The position numbers were made by a program, and so were the translations under genes. Of a stretch of DNA of 64,000 nucleotides, positions 1 through 7,654 are shown piece by piece. The stretch is from NCBI RefSeq assembly GCF_014648435.1, contig NZ_BMRC01000017.1, positions 62,001-126,000 on the forward strand, given 5' to 3'. Origin of the DNA: Nonomuraea spiralis. Lineage in GTDB: Bacteria; Actinomycetota; Actinomycetes; Streptosporangiales; Streptosporangiaceae. Numbering within the stretch: the stretch's first letter is position 1; each line of letters begins with the position of its first letter. The notes beneath the pieces are model-generated. The model worked only from the letters and a program-made list of their open reading frames with translations, did no database searches and was not told the DNA's origin.

Positions 1-970
1 CGCGGTCGCGACCGTCACGTTCGGCGTCGACCACATCATCAGCGGCGTCGCCATCAACCTGCTGGGCCCCGGCATCACCCGCTTCCTGTCCGAGGTCCTC
101 TACGGCGAGGGCACCTCGGCCAGCGCGAAGGGCGCCGGCATCACCACCTCGCCCGCGATCAGCTCGTCCGCGCCGGAGGTGAGCCTGCCCGTGTTGTCGG
201 ACGGCCCCGACCTGCTGGGCAAGCTGGAGAGCACCCACTGGTTCCTGCTCTCCGACCTCGCCGGCATCCTGCGTGGGGTCACCCACGACGTGAACGCGCT
301 GGTCATCCTGGCCGTGTTGCTGCTGCCGGTGACGTACCTGGTGCTCTGGCGCACGTCGTTCGGGCTGCGGCTGCGTTCGGCGGGGGAGAACCCGTGGGCG
401 GCCGAGTCGCTGGGCGTGAACGTCTACCGGATCAAGTACCTCGCGGTCGTCGTCTCCGGCGCCTTCGCCGGGCTCGGCGGCGTGTTCCTGGTCTTCGTCT
501 CCAACAAGTACGTCGAGGGCCAGACGCAGGGCCGCGGCTTCATCGGCCTGGCGGCCATGATCTTCGGCAACTGGCGGCCCGGCGGGCTCGCGGCCGGCTC
601 GTCCCTGTTCGGGTACGCCAGCGGCCTGCAACTGCGCAGCTCCGGCGAGGTCAGCGCGGTCACCTCGTTCTTCCTGTTCGGCTCGCTGCTGCTGCTGATC
701 TACATCGCGCTCCAGGTCCGTAAGCTGGTCGCGCCGGGTCAGCCCGCCGAGGTCGTGGCGAGGGGCGTCAAGGACTACACGGTGATCGCCGCCGCCGCGG
801 CGGGCGCGATCCTGCTGTTCTGGCTCTGGCGGACCGTGGAGACGCTGCCGAGCGAGTTCGTCTACATCACGCCACACGTGCTCACGCTGCTCGTGCTCCT
901 GGTCGCTTCGCAACACCTGCGGATGCCCAAGGCCGACGGCGTGCGCTTCCGCCGGGGGGATCAACATTGA
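1..970 (+). CDS. Nucleoside-type ABC transporter permease (5' truncated by window)
   Basis: The frame is open from base 2, so the gene begins left of the window; about 322 residues are visible. It is a hydrophobic multi-span protein with the conserved stretch DHIISGVAINLLGPGITRF near the visible start and a loop containing RSAGENPWAAESLGV. Both are typical of the BPD_transp_2 permeases of NupQ/YufQ type that pair with BMP-family lipoproteins to import nucleosides. The stop overlaps the start of the cytidine deaminase gene (TTGA), so the permease and the salvage enzymes form one operon. That supports nucleosides as the substrate, which is inference from context. Confidence 0.85.
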   Translation, partial: AVATVTFGVDHIISGVAINLLGPGITRFLSEVLYGEGTSASAKGAGITTSPAISSSAPEVSLPVLSDGPDLLGKLESTHWFLLSDLAGILRGVTHDVNALVILAVLLLPVTYLVLWRTSFGLRLRSAGENPWAAESLGVNVYRIKYLAVVVSGAFAGLGGVFLVFVSNKYVEGQTQGRGFIGLAAMIFGNWRPGGLAAGSSLFGYASGLQLRSSGEVSAVTSFFLFGSLLLLIYIALQVRKLVAPGQPAEVVARGVKDYTVIAAAAAGAILLFWLWRTVETLPSEFVYITPHVLTLLVLLVASQHLRMPKADGVRFRRGDQH

Positions 971-1362
971 ACATCGACTGGGACGGCCTGCGCGACGAGG
1001 CGTCCGCGGCCATGCGCAACGCGTACGCGCCGTACTCCAAGTTCCCGGTGGGGGCGGCGGCGCTGGTCGACGACGGCCGGATCGTCACGGGCTGCAACGT
1101 CGAGAACGCCTCGTACGGCCTCGGCCTGTGCGCCGAGTGCGGCCTGGTGTCCGCGCTGCACATGTCGGGCGGCGGCCGGCTGGTGGCCTTCACCTGCGTG
1201 GACGGTCACGGCGAGCTGCTCATGCCGTGCGGACGCTGCCGCCAGGTCCTGTACGAGTTCGGCGGTGAGGACCTGCTGGTCGAGACCGTCGACGGCCCCA
1301 AGCGCATGGCCGAGATCCTGCCGTACGCGTTCGGCCCCGACGACCTCAGCAGGAGCACCTGA
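967..1362 (+). CDS. cdd: Cytidine deaminase
   Basis: 131 residues, the usual length of the homotetrameric zinc enzyme that turns cytidine and deoxycytidine into uridine and deoxyuridine. Visible motifs are CNVENASY (43-50, substrate loop), CAE (55-57, zinc ligand plus catalytic Glu) and PCGRC (87-91, two further zinc cysteines). The start is TTG, overlapping the permease stop by four bases, which suggests translational coupling. The thymidine phosphorylase gene follows two bases after its stop. Deoxyuridine produced here is a substrate of that phosphorylase, so imported pyrimidine nucleosides can be degraded in sequence. Confidence 0.96.
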   Translation: MNIDWDGLRDEASAAMRNAYAPYSKFPVGAAALVDDGRIVTGCNVENASYGLGLCAECGLVSALHMSGGGRLVAFTCVDGHGELLMPCGRCRQVLYEFGGEDLLVETVDGPKRMAEILPYAFGPDDLSRST

Positions 1363-1364
1363 TC

Positions 1365-2636
1365 ATGGACGCCATCGAGGTCATCCGCGCCAAGCGGGAC
1401 GGCGTCGAGCTGTCGGCCGCCCAGATCGACTGGGTGATCGCCGCCTACACGCGCGGCGACGTGGCCGACGAGCAGATGTCCGCGCTCGCCATGGCCATCC
1501 TGCTCAACGGCATGAACCGGCGCGAGATCGCCGACTGGACGCAGGCCATGATCCGCTCGGGCGAGCGTATGGACTGGTCGATGCTCGACCGGCCCACGGC
1601 CGACAAACACTCCACGGGCGGCGTGGGCGACAAGATCACGTTGCCGCTGGCGCCGCTGGTGGCCGCGTGCGGCGCGTACGTCCCGCAGCTCTCCGGACGC
1701 GGCCTCGGCCACACCGGCGGCACGCTCGACAAGCTGGAGTCCATCCCCGGCTGGCTGGCCTCGCTCTCCAACGACCAGATGCTGCACGTCCTGCGCACGG
1801 CCGGAGCGGTGGTCTGCGCGGCCGGCTCGGGTCTGGCCCCGGCCGACAAGAAGTTGTACGCGCTGCGCGACGTCACCGGCACCGTCGAGTCGATCCCGCT
1901 GATCGCCTCGTCGATCATGTCGAAGAAGATCGCCGAGGGCACCGGCTCGCTGGTGCTCGACGTGAAGGTGGGCTCCGGGGCGTTCATGAAGACGACCGAG
2001 GCGGCCCGCGAGCTGGCCGAGACCATGGTCGCGCTCGGGAGCGACGCGGGCGTGCGTACGGTCGCCCTGCTGACGGCCATGGACCGGCCGCTCGGGCGGG
2101 CCGTGGGCAACGCGCTGGAGGTCGAGGAGTCGATCGAGGTGCTGGCCGGCGGCGGGCCGTCCGACGTGGTCGAGCTGACCGTACGCCTGGCGCGCGAGAT
2201 GCTGGAGGCCGCCGGGGTCGCCGGCAAGGACCCGGCCGACGCGCTGCGTGACGGGTCGGCCATGGACGCCTGGCGGCGGATGATCTCCGCCCAGGGCGGC
2301 AACCCGGACGCGATCCTGCCTCGCGCGGCCGAGACCGTGACGGTCCAGGCGCCGTCGTCCGGGGTGCTGGCCCACCTGGACGCGTACGCGGTGGGGCTGG
2401 CCGCCTGGCGGCTCGGCGCCGGACGGGCGCGCAAGGAGGACCCGGTGTCGTTCGGCGCGGGGATCATGCTGCACGCCAAGCCCGGTGACCTGGTACGCGA
2501 GGGACAGCCGCTGATGACGCTGCACGCGGACGAGACGGCCCGGTTCGAGCGGGCACTGGACGCGCTGGACGGCGGCTACGAGGTGGCCGACGCGGCCCGC
2601 GACCTCCTGCCCCTGGTCATCGACCGCATCGGCTGA
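1365..2636 (+). CDS. deoA: Thymidine phosphorylase
   Basis: 423 residues, the standard length for the pyrimidine-nucleoside phosphorylase family (thymidine or deoxyuridine plus phosphate to base plus deoxyribose-1-phosphate). It carries the phosphate-binding KHSTGGVGDK (81-90) and the family signature SGRGLGHTGGTLDKLE (110-125). The C-terminal alpha/beta domain has SGVLAHLDAYAVGLAAWRLG. It is the third gene of the permease-cdd-deoA operon and is followed by a GC-rich inverted repeat that probably ends transcription. Confidence 0.96.
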   Translation: MDAIEVIRAKRDGVELSAAQIDWVIAAYTRGDVADEQMSALAMAILLNGMNRREIADWTQAMIRSGERMDWSMLDRPTADKHSTGGVGDKITLPLAPLVAACGAYVPQLSGRGLGHTGGTLDKLESIPGWLASLSNDQMLHVLRTAGAVVCAAGSGLAPADKKLYALRDVTGTVESIPLIASSIMSKKIAEGTGSLVLDVKVGSGAFMKTTEAARELAETMVALGSDAGVRTVALLTAMDRPLGRAVGNALEVEESIEVLAGGGPSDVVELTVRLAREMLEAAGVAGKDPADALRDGSAMDAWRRMISAQGGNPDAILPRAAETVTVQAPSSGVLAHLDAYAVGLAAWRLGAGRARKEDPVSFGAGIMLHAKPGDLVREGQPLMTLHADETARFERALDALDGGYEVADAARDLLPLVIDRIG

Positions 2637-2680
2637 CCCGCGGGGCGGGGTTTCGCCGGACCACTCCGGAAAGACCCGCG

Positions 2681-2717
2681 CACGGCGGCCGGCCCGACGA
2701 GGGCCCGGCCGCCCGTG
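2681..2717. terminator. GC-rich hairpin between convergent deoA and marR
   Basis: CACGGCGGCCGGCCC and GGGCCCGGCCGCCCGTG can pair with two bulged G residues around a GACGA loop. It lies between the 3' ends of convergent genes, where a bidirectional terminator is expected. There is no T-tract, as is common in actinomycetes. Confidence 0.55.
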
Positions 2718-2735
2718 TGTTCTCCGGCGTGTTCG

Positions 2736-3122
2736 TCAGGGAACGGGGACCGGGGTGTCGGCGAAGACGTCGTTGAGGACGGCGCGCTGCGTGGGCAGGG
2801 CCTGGGCGTGCCGGGTGCGGCCCTCGTCGGTGATGCAGACGAACACGCCCCGGCGGTCGGAGTCGCAGGTGCCGCGGGTGACGAGCCCGCTCTTCTCCAG
2901 CCTGGCCACGACCCTGGACAGGGCGCTCTGGCTCAGGTGGACCTCCTCGCAGAGCTCCTGGATGCGCAACTGCTTGTCGTGGTGGACGATCCGGTCGAGC
3001 ACCTCGAACTCACTGGGCCCGATCCCATGATGCTCGCCCAGCTCCCGCTCCAGCGCGCACATGGCCTTCGCGTGTTTGGCCAGGACGTAATGCCAGGTCT
3101 CGACCACGAACTCCTCGTCCAT
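2736..3122 (-). CDS. MarR-family transcriptional regulator
   Basis: 128 residues from the chosen ATG, and up to 152 if an upstream ATG at 3194 is used. Winged-helix features are QLRIQELCEEVHLSQSALSRVV (recognition region) and the wing GTCDSDRRGVFVCITDEGR. The shorter start is chosen because a promoter (TTGCAT-N17-TAACCT) places the transcript start at or within a few bases of this ATG, giving a leaderless mRNA. No ribosome binding site is visible. The gene is divergent from an MFS exporter, and three tandem dyads lie between them. The expected role is repression of itself and the exporter, relieved by a small ligand. Confidence 0.88.
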   Translation of the reverse strand: MDEEFVVETWHYVLAKHAKAMCALERELGEHHGIGPSEFEVLDRIVHHDKQLRIQELCEEVHLSQSALSRVVARLEKSGLVTRGTCDSDRRGVFVCITDEGRTRHAQALPTQRAVLNDVFADTPVPVP

Positions 3123-3129
3123 GTCGCGG

Positions 3130-3158
3130 AGGTTACCATCTCGCGAAGATTCATGCAA
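3130..3158 (-). promoter_or_regulatory. Leaderless marR promoter
   Basis: On the minus strand, -35 TTGCAT (3153-3158), a 17-base spacer and -10 TAACCT (3130-3135) place initiation at about the ATG at 3122. The first operator dyad covers the -35 box. Confidence 0.55.
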
Positions 3159-3194
3159 CGGCATTAAATGCGCTTGCATTAGATGCGGGCGCAT
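3153..3194. promoter_or_regulatory. Triple tandem MarR operator (ATGC-N4-GCAT x3)
   Basis: Three 12-base dyads of form ATGC-N4-GCAT start at 3153, 3168 and 3183, exactly 15 bases apart. Spacer cores are AACG, GCTT and GGGC. They cover both -35 elements of the divergent marR and MFS promoters, so one bound MarR array could shut both. Confidence 0.75.
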
Positions 3195-3201
3195 GTATTG
3201 T
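3174..3201 (+). promoter_or_regulatory. Leaderless promoter of the MFS gene
   Basis: -35 TTGCAT (3174-3179), a 16-base spacer and -10 TATTGT (3196-3201) put the transcript start close to the ATG at 3210. No Shine-Dalgarno sequence precedes that ATG. Operators 2 and 3 overlap it. Confidence 0.55.
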
Positions 3202-3209
3202 TCTGACCC

Positions 3210-4643
3210 ATGTCCTCTTCCTCATCCCGTTGGGGCGCGCTCGCCGTGCTCTGTGCAGTGATCTTCCTTGACGCCCTTGACGTCTCGATGGTGGGTGTCG
3301 CCCTGCCCGCCATCCAGCACGACCTGGGCCTCAGCACTTCTTCCCTGCAGTGGGTGGTCAGCGGCTACGTGCTCGGTTACGGCGGTCTTCTGTTGCTCGG
3401 GGGCAGGACCGCCGACCTGCTCGGGCGGCGCAGGGTGTTCCTGGTCGCTCTGGGCGTCTTCGCCGTCGCGTCGTTGCTGGGCGGTGTCGTGGACGACGGA
3501 GGGCTGTTGATCGCGGCTCGCTTCGTCAAGGGTGTGGCCGCCGCGTTCACCGCGCCCGCCGCTTTGTCGATCATCACCACCACGTTTCCGGAGGGCCCGG
3601 AGCGCAACAAGGCATTGAGCATCTTCACCGCCTGCGCCGCGAGCGGATACTCGCTGGGCCTCGTGCTCTCCGGTCTGCTGACCGGGCTCGGCTGGCAGTG
3701 GACGCTCCTCATGCCGGTGCCGGTCGCGGTCATCGCGCTGATCGCCGCGTTGAAGGTGCTGCCGAAGGGCCGGGAGGAGCGCGCGGAAGGCGGTCACGAC
3801 CTCATCGGCGCCGTGCTGATCACCGCCTCGATGTTGCTGCTGGTCTTCACCGTCGTGCAGGCTCCCGAGGTCGGCTGGGCCTCGTTCCGGACGATCGGCT
3901 CGCTGGTGGCCGTCGCGGTGCTGCTCGGCCTGTTCGTCCTCACCGAGCTGCGGTTGAAGCACCCGCTGGTGCGGCTCGGCATCCTGCGCTCGGGCCACAT
4001 CGTCCGCGCCAACCTCGGGCTGCTCATCCTGATGGGTTCGTACGTGGCCTTCCAGTTCGTGGCCATGCAGTACTTCCAGAACCTGCTGCACTGGTCGGCG
4101 CTCGGCACGGCCATGGCGTTCCTGCCCGCGGGCCTGCTCGTCGCGGTCACCTCGACCAAGATGGGCGACTTCGCCGACAGGTTCGGCACCGGCAAGCTGA
4201 TCGTCATCGGCGCCGCGGCCCTGGCCGGCGGGTACGCGATCTTCCTGGGCATCGACGAGACGCCGAGCCTGGGCGCCATGGTGATCCCCGGCATGGTCCT
4301 GCTGGGCGTGGCGTTCGCGCTGTCCTTCCCCGCGCTGAACATCCAGGCCACCAACGGCGTGCACGACGACGAGCAGGGCCTGGCCTCCGGGCTGCTCAAC
4401 ACCTCCGGCCAGGTCGGCGGCGCGATCGTGCTGGCCGTGGTGACCGCCGTGATGACCTCGGGCGGGAACGGCGAGACGCTGTCGATCGGCGCGCTGCGCT
4501 CGGCGATCGTGGTCTCGCTGGTGCTGGCCCTGGTCGGGCTGGCGATCTCGGCCACCGGGCTGCGCTCGCGCCGGGCCGCCGCCGAGGTCGAGGCCGAGGT
4601 CGAGGCCGAACGGGAGGGCGTGAAGGTCGTCGAGGCCGTCTGA
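3210..4643 (+). CDS. MFS transporter, DHA2 drug:H+ antiporter type
   Basis: 477 residues with about 14 hydrophobic spans. The first span contains LDALDVSMVGVALPAIQ, matching the LD-x-TVVNVALP motif of DHA2 exporters. Motif A is GGRTADLLGRRRVF, and an antiporter-type span follows at TACAASGYSLGLVLSG. The C-terminus is an acidic, lysine-containing tail with VEAEVEAE repeats. Divergence from marR across shared operators suggests export of the compound sensed by the regulator. The substrate cannot be read from the sequence. Confidence 0.9.
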   Translation: MSSSSSRWGALAVLCAVIFLDALDVSMVGVALPAIQHDLGLSTSSLQWVVSGYVLGYGGLLLLGGRTADLLGRRRVFLVALGVFAVASLLGGVVDDGGLLIAARFVKGVAAAFTAPAALSIITTTFPEGPERNKALSIFTACAASGYSLGLVLSGLLTGLGWQWTLLMPVPVAVIALIAALKVLPKGREERAEGGHDLIGAVLITASMLLLVFTVVQAPEVGWASFRTIGSLVAVAVLLGLFVLTELRLKHPLVRLGILRSGHIVRANLGLLILMGSYVAFQFVAMQYFQNLLHWSALGTAMAFLPAGLLVAVTSTKMGDFADRFGTGKLIVIGAAALAGGYAIFLGIDETPSLGAMVIPGMVLLGVAFALSFPALNIQATNGVHDDEQGLASGLLNTSGQVGGAIVLAVVTAVMTSGGNGETLSIGALRSAIVVSLVLALVGLAISATGLRSRRAAAEVEAEVEAEREGVKVVEAV

Positions 4644-4680
4644 TCCGTGCTGATCGGGTCGCCTGGTCCGTGATCGGGAG

Positions 4681-4707
4681 GAGGGTTCCGCCGGGGGCGG
4701 GGCCCTC
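4681..4707. terminator. Bidirectional terminator hairpin
   Basis: GAGGGTTCCGCC and GGCGGGGCCCTC pair across a GGG loop, with two G-T pairs. It lies between the convergent ends of the MFS gene and the following minus-strand gene. A short pyrimidine run (TTCCTC) follows. Confidence 0.6.
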
Positions 4708-4711
4708 TTCC

Positions 4712-6481
4712 TCATTCCGCCAGGGCGCCGAGCGGGTCGGAGTAGTCGATCCAGTCCGTCGCGGAGTCGTCGAAGACGGTGGCCTCGCCGGTGCGGACGT
4801 CCACCTCGGTCAGGTAGACGTCCTCGCGGTCCCACAGGCGTACGAGGACCTTGTCGCGGCTCAGCCAGCGTTCCACCCGCACCACTTCGAGGTCGTCCTC
4901 GTCCAGCCGCGTACGGGGGCCGGCGACGCGGCCGGTACGGGCGTCCATGGTGACCAGTTCGTCGTCGGCCGTCACCAGGGCCAGGGAGCGGCCGTCGGGC
5001 GCGAGCGCGGCGCCGTGCTCGACGAGCGCGGGGTCGACGCGGAACCCCCGGGTACGGGTGCGCCCGCCGTCCAGCCTGAGCGTGCTGACCGAGGCGTGGC
5101 CTGGGACGTCCGTGGCGTCCCGGCGTTCGGAGACCACGCGCGTGCCGTCGTCGTCGAGGGCGAGGATCTCGACGCCCTGGCCGCGTACGGTGCGGGTGGT
5201 GCCCGTGCTGAAGTCGAGCACCGCGCCGGCCCCCGAGTCGCCGAAGGAGAGCGAGAAGTAGCGGCCGTCGGGCGAGGAGCCGAGGCGCGCCTCGCCGTCC
5301 CCGGCCGTGGCGTCGATCTCCTTGACCACGCCCGTGGGCAGGTCGTGGACCAGGAACCGGCCCTGGGGGTTCTGGTAGACGAGCCGGTGGCCGTCCTGGC
5401 TCAGCGCGAGCGGCATGTACGCGCCGGTCGCCGCGTCGTACCCGGCTCGCGCGTCCGGCAGCCGCCATTCCGTGCCCGACCTGGTCGTGAGCACCCATTG
5501 GCCGCAGGGGAGGGGGTCGTGGGCGTCCACGTCGGAGTCGCGGCAGTAGCCGGGGTAGGCGAAGCCGACCGGGTCGGGCAGCGCGGTGGGCAGCGGGCCG
5601 GGGATCTCGTACCCGGGGCCGCCGGGGGACTGGGAGCGGCGGGCCATCGCCTCGTTCACGTTGTCGGCCACCGCGGACAGGCCCGCGGCGAGCATCGCGA
5701 CGAGCGTGCCGGTCAGGCCGACGGTGGCGAACGTCCACACCGACGCCCGTACCCTGCGCCGCGTGGCGACCCGGTTCAGGACGGTCGCGGCGAGGTCGGT
5801 GTGCGGCATCTCGGCCGCCAGGTCGAGCAGGACGGCCCGCAGGACCCGATCCTCGGCCGGGGCGTCCTGGTGCCCCGGCGCCCGGGGGAACGTCTGGGGG
5901 AACGTCTCGGGGAACGCGGAGGGAGGCGGCGCGGCCGTGCCGAGGGTCCAGGGGGAGGCGGCGGTGTCGGGGGCGTCGCTCAGGGTCCAGGGCGAGGCGG
6001 TGTCGGGAGGCCGGGGAGCGTCCGGTGTCGTGGGCGGATCTGGTGTCGTGGGCAGATCCGAGGGTGTTGTGAACAGGTCGGGGTGGGAGGAGCGGAGGTG
6101 GGTGCGGGCCCGGCGCAGTTCGTCGTCGAGCGCGCCGACCCACAGGCCCGTGACCGTCGCCGCGTGCGGGAGGCTCAGCCCGTCGTGGAGGGTGACGACG
6201 ACGGCCGCGCGGGTCCTCGGGGCGAGCCCGGCCAGCGGGTGGCCGTCGGGCGCGGGCGAGCGCGCGCCCGTCGCGCCCAGGAAGCGCCGGTACAGCTCGC
6301 GCAGCACGGCGTCGGCCGGGCGGTGGTAGCGGATCGCGGACCATCTGCGGCAGGCCGCGACGAGGGCCTTGCCGGCCAGCTCGCGCGCCTTGTCCGCGTC
6401 GCCGGTCAGCAGGTACGCCGTCCGGCCAAAGGAAGGGCCATAAGTAGCCAGAAAGACCGATAAATCGTTGGATTTGCTCAC
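4712..6481 (-). CDS. Membrane protein fusing a sigma-70-like domain to an outer beta-propeller
   Basis: 589 residues from a GTG preceded by AAGGAGT. Residues 1-130 resemble a degenerate SigE-family ECF sigma factor: a region-2-like helix (YGPSFGRTAYLLTGDADKA) and a region-4-like helix (LAPRTRAAVVVTLHDGLSL, ending DDELRRAR). A Pro/Thr-rich linker (about 135-195) follows, then an anti-sigma-like cytosolic stretch and one membrane span near 240-275 (TFATVGLTGTLVAMLAAGL). The rest, outside the cell, has WD40/TolB-like blades (ALSQDGHRLVY, SSPDGRYFSL, ALAPDGRSLALV). In many actinomycetes such sigma and propeller proteins are separate neighbours; here they are one chain. DNA binding is doubtful and its role is unknown. 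Confidence 0.7.
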   Translation of the reverse strand: MSKSNDLSVFLATYGPSFGRTAYLLTGDADKARELAGKALVAACRRWSAIRYHRPADAVLRELYRRFLGATGARSPAPDGHPLAGLAPRTRAAVVVTLHDGLSLPHAATVTGLWVGALDDELRRARTHLRSSHPDLFTTPSDLPTTPDPPTTPDAPRPPDTASPWTLSDAPDTAASPWTLGTAAPPPSAFPETFPQTFPRAPGHQDAPAEDRVLRAVLLDLAAEMPHTDLAATVLNRVATRRRVRASVWTFATVGLTGTLVAMLAAGLSAVADNVNEAMARRSQSPGGPGYEIPGPLPTALPDPVGFAYPGYCRDSDVDAHDPLPCGQWVLTTRSGTEWRLPDARAGYDAATGAYMPLALSQDGHRLVYQNPQGRFLVHDLPTGVVKEIDATAGDGEARLGSSPDGRYFSLSFGDSGAGAVLDFSTGTTRTVRGQGVEILALDDDGTRVVSERRDATDVPGHASVSTLRLDGGRTRTRGFRVDPALVEHGAALAPDGRSLALVTADDELVTMDARTGRVAGPRTRLDEDDLEVVRVERWLSRDKVLVRLWDREDVYLTEVDVRTGEATVFDDSATDWIDYSDPLGALAE

Positions 6482-6605
6482 TTGTGTGACTCCTTGTGGG
6501 TTGATCAGCGTAGAGGGCGTCGCGGTTCCACGGAAGTGCCCAGGAAACCCGGGCCGATCCGCCCCGAAGCCGCTTGCAGGCCCGTGGGCTGGGCATCTAC
6601 CGGGC

Positions 6606-7205
6606 ATGCGCCCGTCATCCCCGTCCGGCGACCGGTCGTCGCGCCTTCGCCTCGTCGCCCCGTTCGTCTGCCTCGCCCTGCTGACCGCGTGCGGCACGAC
6701 CTCGCAGAGCGCCCGGCTGGAGTCCCCCGCGGAGACCGGCCGGAGCGCCACCCCCGGAACCACCCCGTCGGACGTCCCCACCAGCACCGCCGAGGTGGAC
6801 GTCGAGCGCGACGGCCTCGACCCGGCCGTGGTGACCGGCGTCCGGTACGCCACCCACGACGGCTACGACCGCGTGGTGATCGACCTCAAGGGCGACATCC
6901 CCGGATACAAGGTGCAATGGGTGAAGGAGTTCCTGGAGGACGGGTCCGGCGAGCCCATCGGCGTCCGCGGCGGGGCGTACCTGCAGCTCACGCTGTTCCC
7001 CGCCAACGCGCACGACGACGACGGCTACCCCACCTGGAAGGGCGGCCCCGTCTACCCGGCCAACCTCAAGAACGTCGGCGACGTCGTACGGACCGGCGAC
7101 TTCGAGGGCCGCGTGGGCATCGGCCTGGCGCTCGCCCGCCGGGCCGGCTTCCAGGTGAAGGAGCAGTCCGGGCCGAGCCGTCTGGTGCTCGACGTGGCAC
7201 ACTGA
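6606..7205 (+). CDS. AMIN-like domain lipoprotein
   Basis: 199 residues. The ATG was chosen because it gives a clean lipoprotein signal: basic MRPSSPSGDRSSRLR, a hydrophobic core and the lipobox LLTAC. After a Ser/Thr/Pro-rich spacer comes GVRYATHDGYDRVVIDLKGD, typical of the AMIN-like beta domain found in actinobacterial (lipo)proteins that are thought to localise to the cell wall. The domain ends with SRLVLDVAH. It is divergent from the sigma-propeller gene. A cupin gene starts five bases after its stop. Confidence 0.8.
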   Translation: MRPSSPSGDRSSRLRLVAPFVCLALLTACGTTSQSARLESPAETGRSATPGTTPSDVPTSTAEVDVERDGLDPAVVTGVRYATHDGYDRVVIDLKGDIPGYKVQWVKEFLEDGSGEPIGVRGGAYLQLTLFPANAHDDDGYPTWKGGPVYPANLKNVGDVVRTGDFEGRVGIGLALARRAGFQVKEQSGPSRLVLDVAH

Positions 7206-7210
7206 TCCAC

Positions 7211-7561
7211 GTGGTGAGAGTGATCGAGGGCCCGACCCGTATCCCCGTACCCGGCGGCAAGCTCATCGACGAGCACGTGGGGCGCGTCAACAGCGGCGAC
7301 GAGGAGATCTCGATCGCCCACATGACCGCCCCGCCCGGCTGGCAGGAGCCCGCCCAGACCCCGTCGTTCACCGAGTACACCGTGGTCCTGCGCGGCAGCG
7401 TGCTCGTCGAGCACGGCGGCGGCGTCGTCGAGGTGGCCGCGGGTCAGTCGGTGGTGACCTCGCCGGGGGAGAAGGTGCGCTACAGCGCCGGCCCCGACGG
7501 CGCCGAGTACGTCGCCGTGTGCCTGCCCGCGTTCGCACCGGAGACGGCCGGCCGCGACTGA
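7211..7561 (+). CDS. Small cupin-domain protein
   Basis: 116 residues from the first of two adjacent GTG codons. A single cupin barrel is seen: EYTVVLRGSVLVEHGGGVVEV, then AAGQSVVTSPGEKVRYSAG. The metal-binding His pattern of cupin motif 1 (G-x5-H-x-H) is not evident, so a metal enzyme role is uncertain. It probably sits in the same transcript as the lipoprotein. Function is unknown. Confidence 0.75.
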   Translation: MVRVIEGPTRIPVPGGKLIDEHVGRVNSGDEEISIAHMTAPPGWQEPAQTPSFTEYTVVLRGSVLVEHGGGVVEVAAGQSVVTSPGEKVRYSAGPDGAEYVAVCLPAFAPETAGRD

Positions 7562-7654
7562 CCGCAGGGCCCGTTCGCGGGTGTGCCGGAAGGGTTGTCC
7601 ACAGGCGGGCGCGACGTGTGCGGCTGCGGATGAGTGTGCTCATATCATGGCCAG

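Noticed and set aside
3222..6596. A 1124-residue open frame on the minus strand
   Set aside because: It is antisense to the MFS gene and out of frame with the sigma-propeller gene. The composition is Arg/Gly/Pro-rich, typical of shadow frames in high-GC DNA.
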